A stretch of DNA of 64,000 bases from Thermoguttaceae bacterium (lineage in GTDB: Bacteria; Planctomycetota; Planctomycetia; Pirellulales; Thermoguttaceae): NCBI GenBank assembly GCA_029975295.1, contig JARKPK010000023.1, forward strand, positions 1 to 64,000. The letters run 5' to 3'. Positions 44,801-52,589 of this stretch are shown here, piece by piece. Position 1 is the first letter of the stretch; the number at the start of each line of letters is the position of its first letter. The notes under the pieces were generated by a model. The model was not told where the DNA came from, did no database searches, and worked only from the letters and a program-made list of their open reading frames with translations. Position numbers and translations under genes: made by a program.

Positions 44801-46895
44801 TGTCGTCGCGCCCATTGCCGAACCAGCGGTTCAAATCGAGCCGCTCGCCGCGGAGCAACTCGGCCGGAAGCAGTTGCCGCCAGTATTGCGCGGGAATGTT
44901 CTTCGCCCGCAGCAAATCGACCGGATGCATCGCTCGTGGCGAAGTGCCGCGCATGGCAGTGCGCATTTCGGGCGTCAGCGCCATGTTGGGCACGGTCAGA
45001 TCCCAGCTTTCGGTGGTCAGGAGATGCCGCCGCTGCATCAGCCAGCTCGAATCGCCCAACCACGAAAGCCCCATCAGCCGGCCCGGCAAGCTTGGGTTGT
45101 CGCGATCGAACGGGCGGAGCAGCCGCTCCAATTCGCCGTAGCCGAACAGGTTGTCGGGCACGTTGGCCGGGGCCGGCGTGCTGGCGCCGCGCGGGGCGTC
45201 TAAGCCCACATTGATCTTGTACGGAACATCGGGCAAGTGGAAATCGCGGCCCATGCTGCTGTAGATCGGCCGACCGGCCACGTCCAAGCCGACCGCGCCG
45301 GCGGCGACCAAGTCGGGCGGCGAGGCGAAGGCGTCGAGCTGGTAGTTCGTTCCGGTCAGGTAGCCCCAGTAGTTGCCCGCATAGCTTGCCCAACGGCTGT
45401 AGTAGAGAAGATTGGTGATGCTGTTGTCCAACTGGCTGTCGTTGGCCGCCAAGCCCGGCCGCGGCATTTGGCCCCCGACCGCCAGCGCGTAGTCGCCCCA
45501 GCGCCCATCGAGCTGCATCGTCGTCATCCCGCCCAGAACGGCCTGATACATCGTCAGCGGATCGGCGCTTGCGCCAATGAACAACGGCAACAGGTTTACA
45601 TCGGCCGGGCCCATTCCCAGTCCGCGCGGCAAATTGTTCTGGGCTTGCCCGGCGGCGCCGTCGGCGAAACGGGCGACGTTCAGCGGCGCGGGCAGCTCTG
45701 CGCTTGCTTGCACCGCGTTGTAGTAAGCGGCCGACGTTTGCGCCATCGTGCCATGCACGTTCAGGTTCAATCGGCCGTCCATATCCATGCAGTAAATGGC
45801 GAACAGCGGCTTGTACTTCCGCCCGTCGGTCGTGGAACGGACGGGCATCCCCAGGTCGATCCAAATGCTGTCGGCAAGGCCGTCGCCGTCGTTGTCGACG
45901 TCCCAAGGTCCGTTCACCGGATCGAAGGCGGCCATTCCCGAGAGAGGGTTGCCCGGGAAGTACGGATGATCGGCCGGAGCGGGGCGCAACAACACCGAGC
46001 GGACCAAATCGATCGGACCGTTGCGGATGAAGTCGCCTGCGCTGCCCAACCCGGCGCGACGCGCCCAGTACGCGATCAGGTCGGGCCGATGGAACGACGG
46101 GGTGATCCGAAATCCCAACGGACTGGAACTCGACGGCACCGGCGGGGTGCCGAGGAACATGTTTTGGAAGTCGGCGGCGTCGTAATCCTCGTTCATGCCG
46201 CCCAAGGTGGGATCGACCGCGCCAACGCTGGCCTTGGCCACGTTGGGCATCAACCCCACTTCATAGCTGCCGACGCGAAGATCGAGATTGCCGGTGTTCG
46301 GATCGAAGCCCGCCCCGGCGCCGGAGAACGCGGGCTGATTGACCACGTAGTAGTCGCCGTTAGACGGCTGGCCCGAGTCGAACAGCACGGCCTGGAGCTT
46401 CGAGCCGCTGCTGTTGACGCCGACGATGTGCGCGCTGCGGCCCGCCGCCTGGCCGGTAATCATCGTCATCACGCAGCCCAAGTAATGGTAGGGCGTGGGA
46501 CGATACATGGGCGAAGCCGCGGGAAACGGCGGCACGTCGAACTCGAAGATCTGCCCGCCGCTGGCCACAGTCGCCAAGCCTGAAAGCTGCACGGCCGCAT
46601 CGCTCAGTTGCAGCACCCCGCCGGCGGCGACCGGCTGCCCGTACAAGTCTTCCAACAGGCTGTGCGGCCCGACGGCCGACAAAGCGTTGTTCGTGCCGCG
46701 AATCAACTGGCGAACGGCCTGGTCGGCCAGTTTCTGCGGGGTTTCCAACTCCATGTCGATCCGCGCATGCGATCGCGACGTGCGGCTGTGCTGACCGGCC
46801 ACCATCACGAAGGCGATCAACACCATGCCGAACATCGCCAGCAAGCCCATAATCACCAGCAGCAAAACGCCGCGGCGATGGTTGCTTCGCTTCAT
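41877..46895 (-). CDS. Giant pilin-like (PilX/GspK type) protein of pilus/secretion cluster, 1672 residues
   Basis: 1672 residues. The N-terminus K-R-S-N-H-R-R-G-V-L-L-L-V-I-M-G-L-L is a basic leader followed by a single hydrophobic helix, like PilX or GspK minor pilins, and almost all of the rest is hydrophilic. It carries calcium-loop-like motifs, D-V-D-N-D-G-D-G near residue 333 and D-D-N-G-D-G-V-V-D-D near residue 700. It is far longer than typical GspK (about 300-350 residues). It is probably anchored by the helix with a large extracytoplasmic part at the tip of a pilus-like structure. The start is the ATG at 46895 (AAAGG ribosome site 9 bp upstream) rather than an in-frame TTG at 46901. 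Last gene of the cluster. Confidence 0.75.
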   Translation of the reverse strand: MKRSNHRRGVLLLVIMGLLAMFGMVLIAFVMVAGQHSRTSRSHARIDMELETPQKLADQAVRQLIRGTNNALSAVGPHSLLEDLYGQPVAAGGVLQLSDAAVQLSGLATVASGGQIFEFDVPPFPAASPMYRPTPYHYLGCVMTMITGQAAGRSAHIVGVNSSGSKLQAVLFDSGQPSNGDYYVVNQPAFSGAGAGFDPNTGNLDLRVGSYEVGLMPNVAKASVGAVDPTLGGMNEDYDAADFQNMFLGTPPVPSSSSPLGFRITPSFHRPDLIAYWARRAGLGSAGDFIRNGPIDLVRSVLLRPAPADHPYFPGNPLSGMAAFDPVNGPWDVDNDGDGLADSIWIDLGMPVRSTTDGRKYKPLFAIYCMDMDGRLNLNVHGTMAQTSAAYYNAVQASAELPAPLNVARFADGAAGQAQNNLPRGLGMGPADVNLLPLFIGASADPLTMYQAVLGGMTTMQLDGRWGDYALAVGGQMPRPGLAANDSQLDNSITNLLYYSRWASYAGNYWGYLTGTNYQLDAFASPPDLVAAGAVGLDVAGRPIYSSMGRDFHLPDVPYKINVGLDAPRGASTPAPANVPDNLFGYGELERLLRPFDRDNPSLPGRLMGLSWLGDSSWLMQRRHLLTTESWDLTVPNMALTPEMRTAMRGTSPRAMHPVDLLRAKNIPAQYWRQLLPAELLRGERLDLNRWFGNGRDDNGDGVVDDPAEADGGEQLAVFAPGEPTAVPFDHINRRSGEAVAQFPGTDPATGQPYTARQLQARYLYVLACLLADMDHLTTVFEDGAGNGRRLACRYLAQWAVNVVDFYDRDSIMTRFPFALDTDFRNNGWNPPNDPAMVVWGCERPELLLTEAIAFHDRRTKDTAEELPNGKTTTHDNGPGNPRGETDGKNDFDQKKKPLPSLFFELFNPWSAFEAPSGEFRKDRRPSGSGQWAAGVLLNQVASNGDPVWRVVMASPRDESEEQPDPDHYDSNQRPEKIFASIYFVDLSTTAGFADPDAGSQGYLQFYPSASWSNRIAPLLPGRYAVVGPNSADSYYASRAEQPTWIGEKTTMTDWNTDRDQIRRIVLRPNADPTSGNQVEVRDNRNGAQPDQQNIAMQDAAAVVIDKSNPPDRRLGVTAPTKKAYPNVDAAATPEVHTEAEGYKVPYDEPFDYSDPPSANEYHAEDVATVLAQDGTVPHFRVLHLQRLADPTRPFHPVTNPYRTIDSLPVDLTVFTGIKKPVDPVGGGEVIEPGITRATTQFDCRQRGERNERAAGQFNIWKQEPIRKRIEAGAKTLTNHVFEYEFVHTLGYLNDGKTANSIFGPPTAVDPYRGDPQQPFPWFTWNNRPFFHPMELLLVPTVQSSKLLARRNEDSTARDDRYYGYPHQSDSIDPYEADLRNAADRLPYPHLLNFFQSRPLAGGAHGAMELHRLLEYVTVPSRFTGVMLRGKANLMVGGDHWFHPPFHHLPTYREPGKVNLNTIYYPEVFFGLINEIPGRTNWNTFGDRNAQTMWEKFVRSRRGDGVNDDLLRPNTNDLPAATARPFRSFAGSANVPIDALRPNREIDATILRADPDEPTRPMFERRTANPAENANRNPFFRYQGLGKLAACGTTRSNVFAVWITVGYFEVYPHAVDAGHPDGWEIRNELGADTGEVERHRAFYLIDRSIPVGFFRGEDLNIENLILIRRFIE

Positions 46896-47168
46896 GAGCA
46901 AAAACCTTTCTATTCGCCCGTCGGTCGAGCCGCGCGCTTCGCCTCAACCGCATTCGTTCATCGGGGCCCGAGCCTGCCCAGCCGCAGGCCGTTGTTGTCT
47001 GACCCAAGGGAGTATTCCCCGTCCACAGCCGATCGCAGGGACCGACCCCAACGGCCGCTGGTCTCGGCATCCGGCTGCCGCCACTTTGCCGTCGCCTGGG
47101 CCGAATTCGAATCTGCTGAGCCCCGTCGCGGCAACCGCTTTTCGCCGACGATTTCCGTCGCCGACGCG

Positions 47169-48233
47169 CTACCGGTATTTGTTCCAGGTGGGGTCCGTAT
47201 CGATCTCCACCATCGTCGAGTACACGCCGATCACCGTTTGCAGCACGACCGCCCGCGTCGTGGCCCCCGAGTAAATCACCCAGTCGGGCCCAACCAGCGT
47301 CAACAGCTCGGATCGCGGGTCGGCATCGGACCGCGGCGGGGCCGACACCACGCGATACCAGTGGCACTGCACGCCGTCGGCCAAGAGCAGCCATTGCCTC
47401 GGCCGAACCAGCAGCGGCGGGCTGACCTGCACCGTGCCGCCGCCAAGGGCCATCGGCGTGCCGCCCGGCAAGAATGCCACTTGCGCCACCTGTTCGGCCG
47501 CAATGCCCGCAGCCGTGTCGTCGCGGAACACGCGCTTATGGCAGACGGCCACCGACACCTGAAACGATTTCTTCAACGCCACCGGCGCCAGGCGTTCCGA
47601 TGCTGCCGGTGTCACTGTTGCCAGCCAGGTGTAGTGGCCCGCCGCGTTGTCGCCCGAAAGGTCGATCGCCTCGGGCCGCAGCTTGCGATCACTGGGGAAG
47701 TTGAACTGTTCATCGTCTTTGGCCATGAAGAACCGCTCGGCCAACGGCAGCGTAAACGCGACTCCGGCCGGGGTTCGCAGATTCAGTCGCGGAAGAAAGT
47801 TCAAACCGCCCACGAAATGCGCCGGGAAGCTGCCGCTTTCCGCCGGACCGCGCAGTACGCCGTACGGATCGATGGCGAACGGCGGCAAGGCGGTCGTCTG
47901 CCCGAATTGCACGTAGTTGGCCGGGATGTTCGGATGCACCCAGTAGCGGTAGTCGAGCATCCGCTGGACGCTCAGATCGCGCATGGCCGCTCGGCCGCAG
48001 GCGGCGGCGTAGTCGGAACGCGAGGTTTCGGCGATCGTAAAGCGACCCACCGGGATCAACGCCGCCAAACTCATCAACCCGATCGAAAGGATGAACGTCG
48101 AGAAGAGCACTTCCATCAAGCTCACGCCGGGCCGCACTGCGCCGGCGCCCGCCGCAGCCCCGCTGCCGCAGAAGCGCCGGCGGCGGCTCGGCCGCCGGAG
48201 AATCGCCGTTGCGCGCCCTTGGGTGTTCATCAT
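47169..48233 (-). CDS. Prepilin-type protein (PilV/GspI-like), minor pilin
   Basis: 354 residues. A long basic leader of about 36 residues ends in R-P-G followed by V-S-L-M-E-V-L-F-S-T-F-I-L, the prepilin cleavage motif (Gly then aliphatic, Glu at +5) and hydrophobic helix of type IV pilins. The remainder is a soluble pilin-fold-like domain of mixed beta content. It would be cut by a prepilin peptidase and enter the pilus or pseudopilus as a minor subunit. ATGA overlaps the upstream prepilin gene's stop at 48230-48233, so translation is coupled. The peptidase itself is not in the window. Confidence 0.85.
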   Translation of the reverse strand: MMNTQGRATAILRRPSRRRRFCGSGAAAGAGAVRPGVSLMEVLFSTFILSIGLMSLAALIPVGRFTIAETSRSDYAAACGRAAMRDLSVQRMLDYRYWVHPNIPANYVQFGQTTALPPFAIDPYGVLRGPAESGSFPAHFVGGLNFLPRLNLRTPAGVAFTLPLAERFFMAKDDEQFNFPSDRKLRPEAIDLSGDNAAGHYTWLATVTPAASERLAPVALKKSFQVSVAVCHKRVFRDDTAAGIAAEQVAQVAFLPGGTPMALGGGTVQVSPPLLVRPRQWLLLADGVQCHWYRVVSAPPRSDADPRSELLTLVGPDWVIYSGATTRAVVLQTVIGVYSTMVEIDTDPTWNKYR

Positions 48234-49291
48234 CCGCCTCCCTTCGACCGCCCGCTGCGGACAAATTCGCGCGATTCGTCGATCGATTGCGGCCGCCCCG
48301 AGGTGTTCCCCTCGGCAATGCCCACCTGTTCGGTAACGATCATTCCCTGCGGCGTAATGCCGATCCAGAAGTTTTCGAAATCTTGGAAGTTGGCCACCCC
48401 GCCCTCGGCCTGCGCGGCGGGCACGCGATCGCGCCGACCGAGCAGGAAGTAGGCCGGCATGATCCCCGGCCGGGCCGCGCCGTGAACGTAATACCGCTCC
48501 AATCCCCCGTTGGCGCCGAAGATCACATACACCGGCGAGGTGTCGCCGCTGCCCGACGGGGCAAAGGAATACGCCGGCAGCTCGTTGCCCGACGCCTCGA
48601 AATCAATCACCACCGGGGCCGGTATCTGCAACGGGGCGGCAGCCGACTTCTGCGGCTGACGGAGAATCTTGTACGGCATCGGCAGCGAAGGAGTGTTCGA
48701 CCAAGGCACCCACAGGCCCGTCGATAGATCGAGCACGGCCGTCAGGCTCGCTCCGCCGCTGCCATCGACCCCGGTGATCGTAAAGTACGGCCCTTGACCG
48801 TTGAACTGGATCAGATCGCCGGGATAAACCAAATTCAACCCGATCGACGGAGCAAACTGCACGGCCACGGTCGCCTGGTTCAAGGCCGAATACCCGGTCA
48901 ATCGCACCGAACACACCGCGCCGAGCGACTCGCCCGCGTACGGCGGCGGGGTTTCCACTTGATGCAGCACCATCCCCACCCGCGGGTCGCCGGCAAACCG
49001 CTCGATCATCACCCCGCAGGGACGATTCAATTCGATCGCGCGCGAGCGGGCCGAGCTGAAATACGTGCTCACCTGCCGGGCGGCCTCGCGCATCCGCCGC
49101 GATTCGACCGCCGGGCGAAGGTTCGGCGCGGCCACGGCCACCAGCGCCACGAGCACGCCGATGACGATCAACAACTCGATCAGCGTCAGGCCGCGGCGCG
49201 CACCCGTCCCCAACGCCGCCGTTCCGGGCCGGCCGTCGCGGGCCCGCCGCGTAGCGGGAGCCGACAAATCGTCTTGATTGCGCCGATTCAT
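48230..49291 (-). CDS. Prepilin-type protein (GspH/FimT-like)
   Basis: 353 residues. Leader of about 34 residues, then the cleavage site R-R-G followed by L-T-L-I-E-L-L-I-V-I-G-V-L-V-A-L-V-A-V-A-A-P, a class III signal with Glu at +5. The C-terminal domain, about 290 residues, is larger than most GspH proteins. In a pilus or pseudopilus it would be a minor subunit. Two bases separate it from the upstream pseudopilin gene, and its stop overlaps the next gene, so it sits in a tightly packed operon. Confidence 0.85.
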   Translation of the reverse strand: MNRRNQDDLSAPATRRARDGRPGTAALGTGARRGLTLIELLIVIGVLVALVAVAAPNLRPAVESRRMREAARQVSTYFSSARSRAIELNRPCGVMIERFAGDPRVGMVLHQVETPPPYAGESLGAVCSVRLTGYSALNQATVAVQFAPSIGLNLVYPGDLIQFNGQGPYFTITGVDGSGGASLTAVLDLSTGLWVPWSNTPSLPMPYKILRQPQKSAAAPLQIPAPVVIDFEASGNELPAYSFAPSGSGDTSPVYVIFGANGGLERYYVHGAARPGIMPAYFLLGRRDRVPAAQAEGGVANFQDFENFWIGITPQGMIVTEQVGIAEGNTSGRPQSIDESREFVRSGRSKGGG

Positions 49292-49293
49292 GG

Positions 49294-50220
49294 CTACCGT
49301 TGCTCGATGTGATGGTTGTGGATGTTGTCGAAAATCGCGTTGCCTTCCGAGGCGTCGATGCCGCCGATCGTGGGATCGGCGAAGGCGTTGCCGTTGAACT
49401 GCACGTTGTTGCCCACATTCACGCCGTACTTCTTATCCGGACCGGCCGAATAGATCAGCGGGATCAAATGGTAGGCGTCGGCCTGCACGCGGTGCGAATC
49501 GAACGGATCGTGGGCGTTGACCGAGTCGGCCCTCTGAATGTCGGAGAGCCCCGCCTCGTTGGTGAACCCCGGCGCCCAGCGGAGCCAATAAATCGGCATC
49601 CCCCAGCCGTCAACGAACTCGGGCCAGCCGTCGCCATCGACATCGCGCACTTCGTCGTCTTGAAACAGCTCGCGGGCTTCCGGATCGGAAGTCACCACCG
49701 CATACAGCATCTCCCCGTGTTGGTAATCGGGCGTGGCCGGCTGATTCTTGTAGCGAAGCCCGTACTGCATGGCCAAAGCGGACCACGGCAGCGCACGCCC
49801 ATGGGGAAGCGAAACCGGCGTGCCGAAATTGGCGTCGGTTTTGATGTCGTTGATCCGTTCGGGCATGTCCATCCGCATCATGTAGAGCAACGCCCGATAG
49901 CGCACCTCGGCCGCCTGCCGACCGCCCAAGCCGGTCAGATCGACCGGCACGCGCCGCGTGCGGTACGACTCGTAACGGGCCAGGATCAGGTGGTCGAGCT
50001 TGGCGATCGTGCCCTTGGTTCGGGCGATCCGCGCCTCTTGCCGGGTGGCGCTGACGGCCACCATGGCAATGCCCGCCAGCGTGAGAATCACCGTGATCGA
50101 CACGAGCAGTTCGACCAACGTGAACCCGCGCGGCCTGGGCCGGCGCGCAGCTCGGGCGGCGACCGCCGGCAAGGGCGGGCCGATTTCCCGTTCGGGCTTT
50201 CGCGGGATCAGACCGATCAT
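49294..50220 (-). CDS. Prepilin-type pseudopilin with calcium-loop motif
   Basis: 308 residues. Leader then R-P-R-G-F-T-L-V-E-L-L-V-S-I-T-V-I-L, a standard pilin helix with Glu at +5. Further on D-V-D-G-D-G-W-P-E-F-V-D-G-W-G-M-P-I resembles the calcium-binding region of type II secretion pseudopilins. The chosen ATG overlaps the TGA of the preceding gene (ATGA, 50217-50220). The longer open frame upstream to 50421 is the shadow of that gene. It is a likely minor or major pseudopilin of the apparatus encoded by this cluster. Confidence 0.85.
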   Translation of the reverse strand: MIGLIPRKPEREIGPPLPAVAARAARRPRPRGFTLVELLVSITVILTLAGIAMVAVSATRQEARIARTKGTIAKLDHLILARYESYRTRRVPVDLTGLGGRQAAEVRYRALLYMMRMDMPERINDIKTDANFGTPVSLPHGRALPWSALAMQYGLRYKNQPATPDYQHGEMLYAVVTSDPEARELFQDDEVRDVDGDGWPEFVDGWGMPIYWLRWAPGFTNEAGLSDIQRADSVNAHDPFDSHRVQADAYHLIPLIYSAGPDKKYGVNVGNNVQFNGNAFADPTIGGIDASEGNAIFDNIHNHHIEQR

Positions 50221-51020
50221 GGGATGGCGTCCTCGAACGTGCCGTCGGAGAAGTTGGCCACGTCGTCGTATTGCACTTCGTTGTAGTCCGTGCCGTCGGG
50301 GAAGGCGATGCCGCTGCCGTGCTTGCCGTCGAGGCCCGGGGCGCGGAGCTGGAACTTGTTCGGCGCGGCCCAGGCGTTCGGCCCGATGCGCAAATCGCGG
50401 CACGCCTTGCACTGGCTCCAATTCTTCACCGTGCTGGTGCCGGCGACGTAATAACCGCTGGCCCCCGATTTGAAATAGACGTAAGGCTCGGTGTCGTTGT
50501 TCGAGTTGGGCTGGAAGTAATAGAGCTTGTTGCCCACCAAACGCAGCCGGTCGGGGCGGAAATCGAACAACGGTTGGCGCCCGCCGGTGGTGACCGTCTC
50601 GAACGGGTTGCGCGGATTGGGACTGAACCCCAGCAACTCAGTGCCGTTGCGCATGCCGCCCAGCCAAAAAACCATGGCGGCGGCCGGATCGTTCTGCAAG
50701 TTGGTCCAACCAATGGCCGTCTTCCAATCGCCCGTGTAGCGCGGCCAAGTGGCGGCGATGAATCGGGCCACCTCCTGCTCGTTGGTGCAATCGGGCGGGT
50801 AGTCGCCGTACTTCTCTTTGAACAGCGCCAAGGCCTGCTCGATGCCGCTGAGCTCGAGCTTGATTTCGGCGACGCGGGCCGAAACCCGCACCCGCATCGC
50901 CACCGCCGTCACCAGACCGGCCAAAATGCCGATGATCACCACCACCACAAGCATTTCGACCAGCGTGAAGCCGGCGCGGACGCCGCTTGCCGAGCGATCT
51001 GCGCAATCGTTCCGTCGCAT
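50217..51020 (-). CDS. Type II secretion/type IV pilin subunit (GspG/PilA-like)
   Basis: 267 residues. After a 16-residue leader comes G-F-T-L-V-E-M-L-V-V-V-V-I-I-G-I-L-A-G-L, a strong prepilin cleavage site and hydrophobic helix. The soluble domain begins with an amphipathic stretch and K-Y-G-D-Y-P-P, a segment often seen in GspG-like pseudopilins. Its position first among the four prepilin genes suggests a major or initiating subunit. A GGGAGGG ribosome site lies 8 bp before the ATG. Confidence 0.87.
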   Translation of the reverse strand: MRRNDCADRSASGVRAGFTLVEMLVVVVIIGILAGLVTAVAMRVRVSARVAEIKLELSGIEQALALFKEKYGDYPPDCTNEQEVARFIAATWPRYTGDWKTAIGWTNLQNDPAAAMVFWLGGMRNGTELLGFSPNPRNPFETVTTGGRQPLFDFRPDRLRLVGNKLYYFQPNSNNDTEPYVYFKSGASGYYVAGTSTVKNWSQCKACRDLRIGPNAWAAPNKFQLRAPGLDGKHGSGIAFPDGTDYNEVQYDDVANFSDGTFEDAIP

Positions 51021-51139
51021 GTTCGGTCCCTCCCGTCGCGCCTTTGCGCGGCCCGGGGCGGCGCGACCGGCCGCCCGGCGGCAATCAATAGCGCGATTCT
51101 GTCTCGCTCCCGCCGGCGATTCTCCCGGCCCGCCTCGTC

Positions 51140-52471
51140 TTACGACAATTTCTGAATCAACGCGATCAGCGGCAAGAACAGCGCGATGACGATGAACCCC
51201 ACCATGCCGCCCAAGCAGATGATCAACAACGGCTCCATCAAGCTCATCAGGCTTTCCGTGAGCACGGCCACTTCTTCGTCGTAGTTGTCGGCGATCTTAT
51301 AGAGCATCTTGTCCAGTTCGCCGGTTTCCTCGCCCACGTCGATCATGTTCACCACCATGTCGTCGAGCACGCGCCCGCGGAGCTTGTTCAAATAGATCGC
51401 CACTCCGATGATCGGCGGCCAGAAGAACCAGAAGAAGAGCGCCACCGGGTGGAGCTTCAGTTTCGCGTTCTCGCGCATCGGCGTGGCGATCGATTCGCCC
51501 TCGCGGACCGATTCGTACACGCGCTGATAGAGGTTTTCGAACACGGCGTTGCCCGAGGTCTCTTTGGCGATGTGAATCGCTTCGAGGATCGGCACGCCGC
51601 TGGAAACCAGCGTGCCGAGGGTTCGCATCGTTCGGGCGATGATGTTCTTCTCGATCAACTGCCCGAAAATCGGCACCTTCAAGGCGAACTGGTCCCAGCC
51701 CATCCGCCCGGCGTTGAACTTGCGGACCAGCTTGAGGAACAGCCACAGCCCGATCGGGCCCAGCGGGAGCGACCACCAGTAGCTGCCCACCCACTTCGAG
51801 ATGGCGATGAGCATCTGCGTCATCGCCGGCAGCTCGGTGCCGAAGTCGGCGAAGATCTTCGTGAACGCCGGCACGATCTTCAGCATGATGAACACGAGGA
51901 TGCCCACGGCGAAGGCGACCACCGTGATCGGATACACCAGCGCGCCTTTCACCTTGCGTTTCAAGGCCTGCGAACGCTCTTGGAACTCGGCCAACCGCTG
52001 GAGAATCACTTCCAGCGCGCCGCCGGCCTCGCCCGCCTTGATCATGTTCACATAGAGCCGATCGAACGCCTTGGGCGTTTTCGACATCGCCTCCGACAGC
52101 GTGGCGCCGCCTTCGATCTCGTCGATCACGTCGATTAGGCAGTTCTTCAACTGGCCGGGCTTCTGCTGGCCTTCGAGAATCTTCAGGCTGCGGAGGATCG
52201 GCAGGCCGGCGTCCTGCAAAATCGACAACTGCCGCGTGAAGGTGGTCAACTGCTTCGAGCCGACCCGCCCCAGGGCGAAGCTCTTGCCCTTCTTCTTGGC
52301 GGTCGATTTCTGCTCGGGCCCTTTGCCGCGGCTCTTCTTCACCGCGATTTTGGTGACGAAGTAACCCATCTGGCGGATGGTCGCTTGCGCTTCATCCTGC
52401 GACGGGGCTTCGATCACATCCTTGATCTCCTGCCCGGTGGCGTCCATCGCCTCGTACTGAAAAATCGGCAT
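51140..52471 (-). CDS. pilC: PilC/GspF inner-membrane platform protein
   Basis: 443 residues, typical for the family. N-terminal F-Q-Y-E-A-M-D-A-T-G-Q-E-I-K is the classic start of PilC/GspF. Two GspF domains carry three membrane helices (for example around A-L-V-Y-P-I-T-V-V-A-F-A-V-G). Segments such as A-G-L-P-I-L-R-S-L and I-K-A-G-E-A-G-G-A-L are conserved landmarks. It anchors the pilus-assembly ATPase at the inner membrane. GGGAGG lies 8 bp upstream of the ATG. The second GspE/PilB-like gene precedes it by 118 bp on the same strand. Confidence 0.94.
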   Translation of the reverse strand: MPIFQYEAMDATGQEIKDVIEAPSQDEAQATIRQMGYFVTKIAVKKSRGKGPEQKSTAKKKGKSFALGRVGSKQLTTFTRQLSILQDAGLPILRSLKILEGQQKPGQLKNCLIDVIDEIEGGATLSEAMSKTPKAFDRLYVNMIKAGEAGGALEVILQRLAEFQERSQALKRKVKGALVYPITVVAFAVGILVFIMLKIVPAFTKIFADFGTELPAMTQMLIAISKWVGSYWWSLPLGPIGLWLFLKLVRKFNAGRMGWDQFALKVPIFGQLIEKNIIARTMRTLGTLVSSGVPILEAIHIAKETSGNAVFENLYQRVYESVREGESIATPMRENAKLKLHPVALFFWFFWPPIIGVAIYLNKLRGRVLDDMVVNMIDVGEETGELDKMLYKIADNYDEEVAVLTESLMSLMEPLLIICLGGMVGFIVIALFLPLIALIQKLS

Positions 52472-52589
52472 GGCTCATCCTCCCGTCGCCAACCGGCCCG
52501 CAGACCCGGTCGGCGACTATCCCGCGCCGGCCGCGATTCGGGCCGCCCCGCGGCGACCCAAGCTCAGCCGGCTTTTCGCAGCGTTAAGA

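Noticed and set aside
42792-45203. Two long plus-strand frames (381 and 403 codons) inside the giant pilin-like gene
   Set aside because: Opposite-strand shadows of a GC-rich coding sequence; Gly/Val/Arg/His-rich without domains.
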